Assembly (NCBI GenBank): GCA_949361645.1 | Contig: OX442415.1 | Location: forward strand, 17,945,269 to 18,009,268 | Length of the DNA stretch: 64,000 nt | DNA from: Spongilla lacustris | Taxonomy: Eukaryota; Porifera; Demospongiae; Spongillida; Spongillidae | Direction: 5' to 3' | Part shown: piece by piece, positions 1 through 10,971 of the stretch | How positions within the stretch are numbered: the stretch's first letter is position 1 | How the letters are laid out: each line of letters opens with the position of its first letter | The notes under the pieces: generated by a model | The model's database searches: none | The model's input: the letters and a program-made list of their open reading frames with translations, nothing else | What the model was told of the DNA's origin: nothing | Made by a program: the position numbers and the translations under genes

Positions 1-405
1 CAGGGCCCATGTCTCAGAGAACACACCTGGTAGAAGGACACCTGCAAGGGAGGGGGTGCGGTTTAGAACTAGTAGGAGGGGGGAGGAGGGACCCACCTCC
101 CCTGGTATCAAAGTAGAACCTCTGTGTATTTCCCCTCACTGCTCCATGAGGGTTTGCCCTGGGAACGTGCTAATACATGTGTATGCATAGCAAGTGGAAG
201 AATACGCAGTGATTTATACAGCAGTAGTACATGTACACACAGGGCTCAGTACTGCAAATGCACACCATGAAGTATGCAGGATACATGTATTTACAGTACA
301 TGTAATCTACCTCTTCCCCAGTACCTACCTCCTCCCCAGCAAGTGCCTCCTCCCCAGTACCTTCCTTCTCCCCCTGAGTCCCAGTACCTTCCTCTTCCCC
401 AGTAC

Positions 406-634
406 CTGCCATGTGTAGTAGATTGCTGTGGTTCCACAGTTCTCCAACTGGAGGTGGGAGGTGGTCATCTCCCCTAGCCCCGCCTCCAAGAGGACCCTGA
501 ACTCCAGGGGTTCCCCACATGGCTGGTTCTCCCGAGTATCAGGTAGGCCCTCCCATTTCACCAGACAGGTATCAATCTTCAGTGCCGGGCCAATGGCGGG
601 AAGGTTGCATACATTGGGCTGGAGATCCAGTGTG
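406..634 (-). CDS. Exon of a MYCBP-associated-protein-like gene
   Basis: On the minus strand this exon lies between an acceptor (…AACCACAG) and a donor (CAG|GTACTG). It is open throughout and reads …GPALKIDTCLVKWEG… then …LEFRVLLEAG… and ends …LENCGTTAIYYTW. A stretch of the type N-x-G-T-x-A-I-x-Y-x-W, at the end of a beta-sandwich (ASH-like) segment, is what I remember from MYCBP-associated protein, a cilia/flagella and spermatogenesis protein. That match is from memory and not from a search. The exon at 831-982 lies upstream on the same strand and may belong to the same gene. Another ASH-domain ciliary protein is the main alternative. Confidence 0.5.
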
Positions 635-830
635 CTGTGGTTATGGAGGAGGGTCCCAGAGGAGAAGGGAGAAGGTAGGAAGTGGAGGGAAGTTGTAAGT
701 GTATATGAACATCGTAACATGTACATGTACATTATATTATACACTCCACACACACACCACACACTGTGCACATATAACACACACCTCACTACTGATCCCA
801 TCTGCTGCCCCCAGTGGACACACCACACAC

Positions 831-982
831 CTTGCTGGCCTTTCATCCTCCTCATCACTGGAGCATATGGAGTCATTCCTGGCCTCCTCCCCATCTTCCT
901 CACTGCTTGAGTCCAGGGAGTCTGCTCTCAGCCTCTGCTTCCTCCAGGGTGACCTGCCAACCACCTCCAGCCCATCCAGACC
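831..982 (-). CDS. Acidic, serine-rich exon, probably of the same minus-strand gene
   Basis: This minus-strand exon starts after an acceptor (CTGTTCAG|GG) and ends at a donor (AGCAAG|GTGTGTG). It encodes about 50 residues: a basic segment (GRSPWRKQRLRADS) followed by an acidic serine run (DSSSEEDGEEARND…SSDEEDE). The composition suggests a disordered linker with possible kinase CK2 sites. Nothing in it identifies a family. Its place just upstream of the exon at 406-634 on the same strand is the only reason for linking the two. Confidence 0.4.
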
Positions 983-1016
983 CTGAACAGAGACATTATA
1001 GCACACGCAGGGGGAG

Positions 1017-1311
1017 GCTCCCCTATGGTACACGCCCACCAGACCCTGGGGGAGGCTCCACTATGGTACATGCCCACCAGACCCTGGAGGAGGCTCCACT
1101 ATGGTACACGCCCACCAGATCCTGGGGGAGGCTCCACTATGGTTCATGCCCACCAGACCCTAGGGGAAGCTCCCCTATGGTACACACGCCCACCAGACCC
1201 TGGGGGAGGCGCCCCTATGGTACACGCCCACCAGACCCTAGGGGAGGCTCCCCTATGGTACACACCCACCAGACCCTGGGGGGAGGCTCCCCTATGGTAC
1301 ATGCTTACAGG
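1017..1311. repeat. 38-bp minisatellite, about 8 copies
   Basis: Units contain CCACCAGACCCTGGGGGAGG followed by CTCCACTATGGTACACGCC-type sequence, about 38 bp per unit with small length changes. The unit has few stops, so two plus-strand frames are open through it. They are repeat frames, not genes. Confidence 0.85.
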
Positions 1312-1407
1312 AGGGAAAGCTGGTACATCCTGGAGCTGGCCACGCCTCTCTGCAAGGTATGCAGACTGCCTCCAGGCATGGAAGAGGGGAGAGTCTGTAT
1401 TGGTCAG

Positions 1408-1565
1408 CTAAGGAGAGGGAGGGAGAGAGGGAGAGAGGGGAGAGGGAAGGGGAGAGAGGAGGAAGGGGAAAGGGGAAGAGGGAGGAAGGCAGATGGAGGG
1501 GAAGGGACAGAAAGGGAGAGGGAGAGGAAGGAGGGAAGGGGTGGGGGAGGAAGGAGAGAGGACAG
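1408..1565. repeat. GA-rich purine tract
   Basis: About 150 bases of nearly pure purine on the plus strand (GGGAGAGAGGG-type). It sits in non-coding sequence between a minisatellite and sequence with no recognised gene (1.6-2.5 kb). Confidence 0.8.
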
Positions 1566-2559
1566 GCACATGTACAGTAATGAAAGACAAGGGAGTGGTG
1601 AGGGGAGGAGGCAGTAGTACCTTTCTCCTTCTGCACAACACTTGGTGTACCAACAAACTCTAGTTCTGGGGGTAGTCCCTTCTCAGTCTGTGTTAAGGTG
1701 ATTCTGAAACATCACACATGTAATATGTACCTCAAGGCACACACATCCACACACTCACTTTATTCCTGTGACATCATCCCCAATGTTGACTTGCTGTTTC
1801 CAAAAATCGCTCCGAACATGACCGTGATCAGTAGCCATCATTATCACCAGGTGACATAAGGATGGGGACACACCCACATCCTTTGCCTCTGTCCAGTGGG
1901 TGGATTGCTTGACCTATTGCACTCCTGGAAACGATATGTACATGCACAGTGCATGTAAAGGCACCACCCCCTCCTCCTCCCCTCACCTCTCCTCCTGAAT
2001 GTTCGTGAACCCATCCCCTTAGTTCATTGCCAGCTGCTCCGGACTGGACAACACATCAGAAAGGTAACATGATATCATGACCACACCCACCCAAGGGGCG
2101 GCCCTCACTGGAGATGACCTTCTGTTGCAGCCTTCTGTCCTCCATGCTTCTCCTCCACTGCTTCAGGGCGTGGGTCTCCCTTGGCTGCAGAGGGGGGCCA
2201 TGCATAGGTACATGTACTTGATGGGTGTGTGGAACTGGTCACTCTCCACGTACTATTGCCCACCCTCCCTCCTCCCCATACCAAAATGGTCCTCTGGTAG
2301 GTCATCTCCTCTTTCACCTCTATAGGCCATACCTCTGGTAGGACCACTGGAGGTGGGCGTGTCATCTGGGAGGGGCAGGAAAATGTTACATGCTTAGTGG
2401 CCTCAATGCAATCCTCCCATCAACTCCTCCCCACTCTCCTCCTCCCCACTCCCACCTCATTCCTTTTGTACAAAGTTGCAGCGTAGCTCTCTGATGGAGC
2501 CAACACACTGTGTGGTATGAAGGTGCTGGTGATGTCATAGCAAGGGCCTGGGTCTGGGG

Positions 2560-2712
2560 ACCCTGAGGAGGGAGGGGGAGGGGAGGGAGGAGAAGGGAGG
2601 GAGGAGAGGGAGGGAGGAGAGGGGAGGGGATAGAGGGAAGAGGAGGGAGGAGAGGGGCAGGGTGGGAGAAGAGAGAAGGGATGAAGGAGGGAGAGGGGAG
2701 GGAGGAGATATT
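2560..2712. repeat. GGGAGGA-type purine tract
   Basis: Imperfect GGGAGGAGA repeats on the plus strand. The minus strand reads as a serine/proline-rich open frame only because of this composition. Confidence 0.8.
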
Positions 2713-2915
2713 AGTATGCACCATTGTGTAAGTGTACACGCACATGTAGGTGTAGATGAAGTAGTACATCAAAGTTGTGAGCTTTGCCACAACTGATGTC
2801 ACATTCTTAATAAGGTTACCATCGTCTTGAAGAACAATTACAAACTGCTGTAACCATTGAGGGAACACAGTCACATGATGCGTATTACCCTCTGGAGGAC
2901 AGCAGAAGCAAGCTA

Positions 2916-3167
2916 ATGGTTAAACCTCTCTCCAATTCCCAAACTCATGAGATTGTGAAAATCCCAAATCATCGAGAACCTATCTCAATGGAAGGCATAA
3001 ATGGTTATGTATTTTGTGCATATGGAGATGCATGGTGGCTTTAGAAAAGCTACCCCGACAGAATGGAACTTCACCTTCAGTCCCTACATCCAGCTGGCCC
3101 ATCACCATCCTTCTCATTTCCTACCAGAGATGACAGACTGACTGTCAAGCACACAGATATAGTTTAA
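2916..3167 (+). pseudogene. Relic of a small transposon-type ORF (YD..WW family), one in-frame stop
   Basis: From ATG at 2916 to TAA at 3167 there are 83 codons interrupted by one TAG. The frame reads …ISMEGINGYVFCAYGDAWWL, stop, then …SYPDRMELHLQSLHPAGPS and PSFSFPTRDDRLTVKHTDIV. I recall the layout (GYV.CAYD..WW, then LHPxGPSPSF..P.R.D, then a short tail) from many uncharacterised, transposon-associated proteins of marine invertebrates and fish, where it seems to be a small domain of unknown function. The match is to memory only. The single stop marks it as a relic, unless that base is a sequencing error. Confidence 0.5.
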
Positions 3168-4117
3168 TGAAGGCTAATCCCAAAAGTGGACAGGTACATG
3201 TATATAGTGTGTCCATTGCTGGATGCTACAAATGCGGCGATATAAAAGTGGTCCATTCCGATGAAACCTTAATTCATCATCATAGAAAAACGGCAATAAT
3301 CACATTGTATAAGCCAAGTTGAACTTTTAAACATTTCAATGCTTTTTCAATCATTAGCAATGTATTTATTTACTGTGTGCATGTGTTCTATCGTGTCTAT
3401 AGAACGCTATAAATTACCGCATGTGATCTAACTTGGCTGCTTTGCACGCTGCTTTGCTAGTCTGCATGCAGATGTAATTTTTAAGAGCTGCATTGATATA
3501 GAAGGCTTATGCATTTACAGTAATGAAGGGAAGGGGTCTAAAATGATAAAATATTACGCGTAGTACTGAACTAGTTTATTTAAAGTGCGTGCATCAAACT
3601 GTGATAGTTGCAGCTCTTATAAATTACAATGTGTAAAAGGTTACTCTACTTATTTTACAACTAGTACCTGTGATTCTGTTGCTAGCAGATCTTTTAGCTT
3701 TTTAGTTTCCCCTAATTCTGACCCACTTTACTCGCTTAAATAACTTCATAGCCCTCAGAGGTCCTAATTCTTATGAAATCAGGTTGGCCCAGCATGACAA
3801 AAGCCAGTGGCACAGTTTTCAAAACTAATTGAAAATCATTAAATAACAATATCCATATACCATTTTGATAACTATTGATGTGTGTATGGATGAAATAGCA
3901 TGCTGTATATTGATTTTTCCACAAACATCAAACCCTCATTAATCTAAAAGTGGAAACGCCCACCTATTGAACAAATGTTTTGATAAAAGTTTAATTTTAA
4001 AAGCATCATTTGAAAGTGTTGAAGGTGAGATAATAATAAACTAGGTTTTGACATGTCTTTAGTACCTCTGCTAAGCATGAAAAGGACTTTTTTCCGAGAA
4101 CTGACATGATCCTACCC
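3168..4117. other. AT-rich stretch, nothing recognised
   Basis: About 950 bases of unique AT-rich sequence. Short frames occur on both strands but none shows a recognisable motif or splice context. Confidence 0.6.
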
Positions 4118-4273
4118 AAACACACCCTCCCTACCTCCCATCACGCCCTCCCACCACACCCTCCCCACCTCCCGTCACACCCTCTCCAACCCAACTCACA
4201 CCCTCCCCACCTCCCATCACACACTCCCCACCTCCCACCACACCCTCCCCACCTCCCACCACACCCTCCCCAC
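4118..4273. repeat. C-rich minisatellite of about 20 bp, copy 1
   Basis: Repeats of ACCCTCCCCACCTCCCATC. It lies directly beside the donor of the exon at 4274-4500, and a related array sits in the same place beside the duplicated exon (10574-10747). Confidence 0.85.
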
Positions 4274-4500
4274 CTGCACTGCTAGGTTCCTCCAGGACGG
4301 TCGGTTGCTTCCCTTTCTTGGCCTCCGCCTCCTTCTTCTCCTTTGGCCCCTTTGGGGGGACCTTGGGGTCGGCCTTCCCTGGAGGCACCTCCACCTCAGG
4401 GGGGCGGAGGGGACACAATGGCACCATACATGGACTTGAGTCTTTGCAGGAGGTGCTGATGGTAGAACAGCTGGAACAGCATGTGTCTGGTTAGCATTTC
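4274..4500 (-). CDS. Lys/Pro-rich exon, copy 1, frameshifted
   Basis: The minus-strand exon has an acceptor (TCCCATGCAG|GAAATG) and a donor (GTGCAG|GTGGGG). It begins …MLTRHMLFQLFYHQHLLQ and ends in a charged tail (…KKEAEAKKGKQ…). At the run of six C in the …SPPPP… segment the frame shifts by one base. The second copy at 10749-10971 has five C at that place and reads through. The shift is therefore a one-base gain in a homopolymer, either real decay or an assembly error. The family is not identified. It could be an upstream exon of the MYCBPAP-like gene, since it lies on the same strand. Confidence 0.45.
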
Positions 4501-4591
4501 CTGCATGGGAGAGGGGATGGGGAGGAGGGTGATGATCAAGTTATACACATTACAGAGGATCAGAAATATCTACATGTACATGTACAGCTGT

Positions 4592-4613
4592 GTGTGTGTG
4601 TGTGTGTGTGTGT
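4592..4613. repeat. (TG)n microsatellite
   Basis: Pure GT dinucleotide run. A matching run is present near 11072 in the duplicated segment. Confidence 0.9.
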
Positions 4614-4886
4614 TATATTACTTGGGGTGAGGGTACTTGCCCTGTGCATTGAGCAGGGACCAGTAGGATGTCAATTAACACACCTCACCTACATGGAGGT
4701 GAATGGCCACACCCCTCAGTACAAACATAAGGGGCTTCCCCTTGGCCAGCACAGGTCCGGTCATGTCTCAGAGAACACACCAGGATTGGGGGATGCAACG
4801 CTGGAACTATACAGTAAGAACATGAAACCTTGCTCAATAAATTTGTCCCGGTTGGATCGATGTACCTGTATACTAGTAGTATCGTC

Positions 4887-4984
4887 CCCTTCAAGATTTC
4901 GTCCACCGATGACTGCTCGGGGATGTTCTGTTGCTGGGGGAGCAGGACTGCTGAGGTGGTCGGACTGCCATCAGAGACGCTAGC
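4887..4984 (-). CDS. Conserved exon of unknown function (copy A, minus strand)
   Basis: The minus strand reads ASVSDGSPTTSAVLLPQQ, then NIPEQSSVDEILKG. The same peptide is encoded at 11392-11489 (minus) and, with synonymous and conservative changes (LL to LF, QQQ to QQH), at 6500-6639 on the plus strand, where it continues to a good donor. Preservation of one frame through three diverged copies suggests coding sequence. The protein is not recognised. Confidence 0.35.
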
Positions 4985-5408
4985 GCTGTGGTCTTTCTCC
5001 CTATTATTCGGCTGACATAATCACTCCAAATGATGCGCAAACAGCGCAATGGCAGCTGTCTATTATATACTTTGTATATGGTCAATAAACTACATGTACG
5101 TTGAAAGTGCACACGTGAGGGGTTATCCATTATCGTACGGCAGTATAGCTAACGACGGGGACATCATTGTTACGTATACCGTGTTTGGATTCGATCTCGT
5201 TCGGCGTGAATGATTTTAGCTTCACAAGAGGATAAGGCCGTCATAAGGATGTGTTCCTTCATCGGCTGGGTGAAGCAAGAAAGATTTCCTGAACAGCCTG
5301 ACAACACTGCGCTACAGATCTGGTGTTGGATCGCCCGCAACTAGTGCGGTACGTACAATGGGCTATTCCATTATACACCCCTAATATATGTCCAAGGGGG
5401 TATAATAA

Positions 5409-5752
5409 TGGGCTATTCCATTATTTAATTATACACCCCTACAGATGACAATAAATGGTGTCCAGGGGGGTATAGGCAATATGTCCCAGGGGGTGGTCAT
5501 TTAAAGGCATGTCCCAGGGGGTCAGAAGGCATAATAGACGCTTGTCCAGGGGGGAGTGGAACAACATACAAGCTTGTCCAGGGGGGTGGGACAAAATACA
5601 AGCTTGTCCAGGGGGCATTTACAAGTCTGTCCCGGGGGGATCAAGGTATAATATAAGCTTGTCCAGGGGTACTTTTCTATTTTGTCCCGGGGGGGTTGGT
5701 TTGGAATTATTGTCATCTGTAGGGGTGTACAGTTAAATAATGGAATAGCCCA
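5409..5752. mobile_element. MITE-like element with 46-bp inverted ends and internal GTCCAGGGGG repeats
   Basis: The left end (5409-5454, TGGGCTATTCCATTATTTAA…) returns as a near-perfect reverse complement at 5707-5752, with about two mismatches. The interior is a chain of 25-30-bp units built on TTGTCCAGGGGGG. A partial extra left end lies at 5359-5395. No protein is encoded and no clear target duplication was seen. Non-autonomous DNA transposon or foldback element are both possible. Confidence 0.7.
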
Positions 5753-5784
5753 ATACATGCTTGTCCAGGTGGCATTTACAAACA

Positions 5785-5890
5785 GACCTGCCAAGTCTCA
5801 CGCATTTCGCGGGAGACTTACGCATTTACAGCCACTAGTACTCTCACGCACTCCCGCTAGCCATGTCCATTCTCACGCATATCCGTCTAC
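5785..5890. repeat. TCTCACGCA-rich short repeat
   Basis: Recurrent CTCACGCATTT and TCTCACGCA words with an internal inverted form (GCGGGAGACTTACGCATTT). The layout suggests a dispersed element, but the family is not identified. Confidence 0.35.
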
Positions 5891-6499
5891 GTCTTTGCAG
5901 AAAATGAACATAATATGATCGTGTAGAAATATAACTTCTTCCATTTATACTGGGCTTACTGCATCTTGAAGGCCCAGTTGTCATGGCTCCGGGGTATCCA
6001 ATAAAATCCCATGTCATCGAAAGATGGCCCCTACTTGGCCTAATATTTTTAAAAAGTATAATAAATCATCTATTCTCCTACATCTTGTTTGTGTGTGTTT
6101 TGTGTGTTACTAATAATTATTAGGTATAAATGTTAAATTTTATTTTTGCTGTGCTATAAAATGAAAAATAACTTTTACTTCTGTCTTCGTTTAAAGGCCC
6201 ATGACTACCAAACCACTACAAAGAAATGTGGAAGAATTCAGGGATGGTTAGTTCCCTATGATACATGGCATGGTACGGTATGGTAGCGGGTGCAGAAACC
6301 CTGTAAGTATGTACGACCCAGATTTTCTGTTAACAACAGCTTTAAGGTACTGTCATTAGACAGATTAATGTATAGATGGTTAACTGCTATATATATATCA
6401 ATCCGCATAAACAGGTGCCGACGCGACGATTGCGCATCCTTTGGAGTTATATTGTTCCTGCAGCCGAGATTATTTTAAATAATATTAGTGAGGAAGTAG

Positions 6500-6639
6500 G
6501 CTAGTGTCTCTGATGGCAGTCCGACCACCTCAGCAGTCCTATTCCCCCAGCAACATAACATCCCCGAGCAGTCATCGGTGGACGAAATCTTGAAGGGGGA
6601 CCCGGACGATATTTCTGCCAGCCCTATATGTCCAACCGA
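6500..6639 (+). CDS. Conserved exon of unknown function (copy C, plus strand, with donor)
   Basis: The plus strand reads ASVSDGSPTTSAVLFPQQ, NIPEQSSVDEILKGDPDD and ISASPICPTE, ending at a consensus donor (CCGA|GTAAGTTC). It is inverted relative to the copies at 4887-4984 and 11392-11489. The donor and the extra 15 or so codons make this the best-preserved copy. It may belong to the plus-strand gene that also contributes exons at 8.2 and 9.7 kb, which is inferred from strand only. Confidence 0.45.
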
Positions 6640-6761
6640 GTAAGTTCTTACTGTAAACGCACATTTGAGCAAGGTGTTAGGTCTCGTGTTCATAATGTTA
6701 AAACACATTTCGAAATCAAGTTAAACTGTTAGGCTTTAGGGTCCCAGCATCTGCGTAGTTC

Positions 6762-6945
6762 CAGCGTGGTTCATATGTAGCCAGGAACTGTTGTGGGAAT
6801 CTGCTTTACTTGCCCATACTGCAAGGAGGCACTCACTTGGGCTAGTTCTGGAGTCCTTGCTGGTGAAGTCAAAAGTCAGTGCTATAGTGATATAATACAG
6901 TAGCACTTATGTTGTACTATTTGGGCTAGTCCACACCTTACTTTC
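6762..6945. repeat. Duplicated 180-bp segment (partner 12063-12238)
   Basis: From GTGGTTCATATGTAGCCAGG to the TTTGGGCTAGTCCACACCTT region, the sequence recurs almost unchanged at 12063-12238. It is part of the larger 4-7 kb versus 10.5-12.2 kb duplication. No coding frame is supported. Confidence 0.8.
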
Positions 6946-7529
6946 TTTGTGTCCTCCATGTTGTGTGTAGTGTGTGTAGTGTAGTTGTGCATGTGTAATG
7001 TTTGCATATATGGTGTTAGGTAATATTTGTGTTTGAATGTCACATTCATACAGATGCTGCATGCAAGTGCAGTCATTTGGCCCATTCAGTGGCTACCATT
7101 TGTAGGGAAACAGATACTGAAAGCTGATTCTAATCTGGATCCCCTCTATTTCTTGCTCCCAACAGGAACAAGTGACAACAATAACATGGGCCCATGCTGA
7201 CTGTTTGTAGCAACCAAGAACTTGCTTCACATGATCACCATCCATAGAAGTGTGCAGGTGTTGTGCAATCTAGCCTAATCTAATCTACATGACCTGCTGT
7301 TGCCAACTAGATTGAAAGTGTCTGTGGCCGAAACATTGAGTCTTTTATCCAGGTAAGAGGGGGAAGTATTGGAGGTGTGGGTGTGGGGGTGGGGGTGTGT
7401 ACATGTACATATAGGTGCCTGCTTCGTTGTGTATCATTGTGTGCAAACATGCCCTGTTTGTGTTTCTTAATGCTTTCTAAACTTTGTACACAAGCCAGGG
7501 TGTGCTCGACCAGGCTTGGCACAAACAGT

Positions 7530-7532
7530 CCC

Positions 7533-7567
<35 letters not shown>
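7530..7567. repeat. Poly(C) tract of about 36
   Basis: A near-uninterrupted C run, with a shorter one at 7795-7812. The other strand is poly(G) and could form quadruplexes. Length is likely to be unreliable in the assembly. Confidence 0.9.
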
Positions 7568-8050
7568 TTCCTGTATGGGTGTGGGCGTTTTCAAGTGTGT
7601 CTGGGGTTGGGTGTTCATCCACCTGTGTCTATACATGTCTGCCTGCACATGTAGGTTGTATCCCCTCTGTAAATGTCCGTCTGTATATGTCTGTCTACAT
7701 GTAGGTTGCACCCCTTCTTTTGTGCCAGAGACATGTGCCCACCCCCTCACACACTTGTATTCCATTCAGACACACCTTGCAATCCATAGTGCAGCCCCCC
7801 CCCCCCCCCCCTCCCACCAATATGGGTGTGGGCATTTTCAAGTGTGTCTGGGGTTGGGTGTTCATCCACCTGTGTCTATACATGTCTGCCTGCACATGTG
7901 GGTTGTATCCCCTCTGTAAATGTCCGTCTGTATGTCTGTCTACATGTAGGTTGCACCCCTTCTTTTGTGCCAGAGACATGTGCCCACCCCCTCACACACT
8001 TGTATCCCATTCAGTATGTACACACCTTGCAATCCATAGCGATTACATCA
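7568..8050. repeat. Two-copy tandem duplication with a period of about 248 bp
   Basis: The block starting TATGGGTGTGGGCGTTTTCA at 7573 returns from 7821 with few changes, through CCATTCAGACACACC to CAATCCATAG. Each copy is preceded by a poly(C) run, which suggests duplication through the homopolymer. Confidence 0.85.
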
Positions 8051-8171
8051 CTGCTAATTTTGCTAATTGATATTATTCATCCTGTCTCATTGTCTCTCTC
8101 ACCACCTCCTCCCCCTTCCACCTCACCACCACCTCCTCCCCCTCCCACCACCCCCTCTCCCCTCCATACAG

Positions 8172-8600
8172 GGTCATGTACCTCAGCCAGGCAAGCTCCT
8201 AGACTATGTCATCAGACCGCCTCCCCCAACACATCGTGTGTACTGCACAGCCATCCTCAGTAGCCCTGGCTGGCTGGCGTCTCACACGTATGCAGACTTG
8301 CCCCAGGATACTGTGGAAGGCGTGTCCACAAACTCGGGTCCATCGCATGCCAATCTGTACACCATGGAGGGGCACAACTCGCTCAACACCAAGTCTGCGA
8401 TCCAGGTGGCCTGTAGGGAGGATGAGGGTGAGGTGGTGATGCACACCCGGGCTGCCTGCTCCTCCCCCGCTGGGCGTTACGTCACGGAGGTGTGTGAGCA
8501 CACTGGACCAGTCCTGACAGCTGGCCGAGGTCACCTCCAATGTCATGGCCTCCAAGTTCAGGATCCAGAGCCTGTGCGACCGCCTGCCAAGGGAGATGGC
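8172..8600 (+). CDS. Long plus-strand exon, protein not recognised
   Basis: An acceptor (TCCATACAG|GGTCATG) opens a frame reading KLLDYVIRPPPP, VYCTAILSSPGWLASHTYAD, …VTEVCEHTGPVLTA. At about 8520 the coding character moves to the next frame (LAEVTSNVMASKFRIQSLCD), so a one-base shift is likely. GC content and codon quality are well above the surrounding non-coding sequence. The Tubby exon lies 1.1 kb downstream on the same strand, so this could be an upstream exon of a Tubby-like gene, but I see no motif that proves it. Confidence 0.4.
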
Positions 8601-8940
8601 CAGTCCTTCTCCCACTCATTCCACTGGGCCACACAGTGTACATGAATGTGTGCATGTGTGTTGTTTGTGTACGTGTTGTGCTTCTAGCTTACAGGACATT
8701 GTTAGTATGTGACCTAGGTGCCTGTACATGGCCAATTTTCATTCATAGTGCAGGTCAATTTTAACCCAACACAACTCTTCAGAGCACACTTGTGGTGTGT
8801 GTACATGTGTGCATGTGTGTGCATACATTGAATTATTTGGCTCATTGGCTTTGCAGCCTACTGGAGTGGGTATGGGGAAGAGGTACATGCATGACACAGT
8901 GTTAGTCTGTTCTACCCTCTGGCTGTGTGTGTACATGTAG

Positions 8941-9303
8941 TTTGGGTGGGAGTGTCCTGTTCCTTGTAAGGGTGGGAGTGTCATGTTCCTTGTAAGGGTG
9001 GGAGTGTCATGTTCCTTGTAAGGGTGGGAGTGTCATGTTCCTTGTAAGGGTGGGAGTGTCATGTTCCTTGTAAGGGTGGGAGTGTCATGTTCCTTGTAAG
9101 GGTGGGAGTGTCATGTTCCTTGTAAGGGTGAGAGTGTCATGTTCCTTGTAAGGGTGGGAGTGTCATGTTCCTTGTAAGGGTGAGAGTGTCATGTTCCTTG
9201 TAAGGGTGAGAGTGTCATGTTCCTTGTAAGGGTGGGAGTGTCATGTTCCTTGTAAGGGTGGGAGTGTCATGTTCCTTGTAAGGGTGGGAGTGTCATGTTC
9301 CTC
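8941..9303. repeat. 26-bp minisatellite, about 14 copies
   Basis: Unit GGTGGGAGTGTCATGTTCCT plus TGTAAG, almost perfect, with a few G-to-A variants (GGTGAGAG). Confidence 0.95.
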
Positions 9304-9420
9304 GTCTTTCTTGTGGGTCAATGTGAACTGCTGGTTCAGATGTGAGTGTACATGCACTTGTGTTTGGCTGCTGTTGTTGTCATGGTGATGTCCCCTCCTT
9401 GACCTAGCTGTAGAAAGAGG

Positions 9421-9582
9421 CCTAGGTGTGATGGTGGGAGGTGTGGTGATGTGAGGTGTGATGATGGGAGGTGTGGTGATGTGAGGTGTGTTGATGGGAG
9501 GTGTGGTGATGGGAGGCGTGATAATGGAGGTGTGATGGTGGGAGGTGTGGTGATGGGAGGTGTGATGATGGGAGGTGTGCGG
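9421..9582. repeat. GGAGGTGTGATGAT minisatellite
   Basis: Units of about 15 bp (GGTGATGGGAGGTGT and variants). The minus strand reads as a His/Ser-rich frame only because of the repeat. Confidence 0.85.
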
Positions 9583-9696
9583 TTACTGTGTTATGGTTGG
9601 GTGATGCCATGAGATTGTTGAAGCCTTGCAATGGAGGTGGTATCCCATTCACTAACTGCCATTCTCCTTTGCTGTGTGGTCTAACTACTACATTAG

Positions 9697-9796
9697 GCTC
9701 TGCAGTTTGGTCGGATCGACAATGGTGCATTCACACTAGATTTCCAGGCACCCTTCTCTCCCTGTTCAAGCATTTGCAACTGCTCTGGCCAACCTG
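9697..9796 (+). CDS. Tubby-domain C-terminal exon, one-base frameshift
   Basis: After an acceptor (ACATTAG|GCT) the frame reads LQFGRIDNGAFTLDFQAPFS, and one base later VQAFATALANL, followed by GTGTGA (donor or stop). Tubby proteins end with the pattern FG[RK]V…FT.DF..P.S..QAFA..L, and both halves fit it well. TULP-type proteins bind phosphoinositides and act in ciliary trafficking or as ubiquitin-ligase adaptors (TULP4). The two halves are in different frames because of one surplus base around TCTCCCTG. Which TULP type this is cannot be judged from one exon. Confidence 0.6.
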
Positions 9797-10573
9797 GTGT
9801 GAGCAAGCTGGGACCCCCTTTGCCCCTGATGTGCTGCAGAGGTCCTGTGCCACGCCCACTTCTCACTGCCCGTTTAGTGTGCTGTTATGCCAAATTTATC
9901 AGTTACTGCAGCTTTATGGAAAAACCTATTATTTTACATTTTATGTTTTTTGTTTGCCTCCGTGTGTGTCAACCTTGTGTGTCATCTTGTGAGACTTATC
10001 ACAATTAACCACTTTCATTCTCCTTATATGGCATATGCAGTGTGTTCTTGCTTCATCTAGGGTATGCTGCCCATACAAATGCCCCCACCCCTGTGCAATA
10101 TGAGAGAGGTGTACACAGTACCATGATATGTGAGATATATGCACAGAAGTAGAAAATGTTTTCTTGCCACACAACTAGGGAGGGTGGGGGGGAGGGGTTG
10201 CTATGCAAATGCAGTTATTGTCAGATGTAAGGAAGGAGTTCTTCTGTGCATTCATTTCATCAGACAACGGGTACTAGACATAGCAAGACAACAGGTATGC
10301 TGACTAGACATAACAAGGTGCTTTGGCCCAACTGGTCCTACGAATAACTGAAATCAATATCACAAACCACAAAAATGGTGTGTGTGTGTGAGGATGTGTG
10401 GTGTGTGAGCTTGTGCGGGTGTGAGCATGTGTGGTGTGTGATGTGCACATACACACATGCACATTCAGTGTTATGACACAGTCCTGTATTTTCAAGGAAT
10501 TCATATGAACAATATCATAAACTAAATGCTGTTTAGAGTACATGTCTCAGAGAACACACCAGGATTGGGGGAC

Positions 10574-10747
10574 TTGAAAATCTCCCATCACACCCTACCC
10601 ACCTCCCATCACAACATCCCTATCTCCCATCACACCCTCCCCACCTCCCATCACACCCTCCCCACCTCCTATCACACCCTCCCCACCTCCCATCACACCC
10701 TCCCACCTCCCATCCCACCCTCCCCACCTCCTTTCACACCCTCCCCA
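10574..10747. repeat. C-rich minisatellite of about 20 bp, copy 2
   Basis: Repeats of CACCCTCCCCACCTCCCATC beside the donor of the exon at 10749-10971, matching 4118-4273 in the partner segment. Confidence 0.85.
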
Positions 10748-10748
10748 C

Positions 10749-10971
10749 CTGCACTGCTAGGTTCCTCCAGGATGGCCGGCTACTTCCCTTTCTTGGCCTC
10801 CGCCTCCTTCTCCTTTGGCCCCTTTGGGGGGACCTTGGGGTTGGCCTTCCCTGGAGGCACCTCCCCCTCAGGGGGCAGAGGGGACACAATGGCACCATAT
10901 ATGGACTTGAGTCTTTGCAGGAGGTGATGGTGGTAGAACAGCTGGAACAGCATGTGTCTGGTTAGCATGTC
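10749..10971 (-). CDS. Lys/Pro-rich exon, copy 2, with in-frame stop
   Basis: The minus-strand exon (acceptor CCATACAG|GACATG, donor TGCAG|GTGGGG) reads MLTRHMLFQLFYHHHLLQ, then YGAIVSPLPPEGEVPPGK and KEKEAEAKKGK, where a TAG stop interrupts, followed by the conserved AILEEPSSAG. Unlike copy 1 it keeps the frame through the C run but has the stop, so neither copy is intact. Confidence 0.45.
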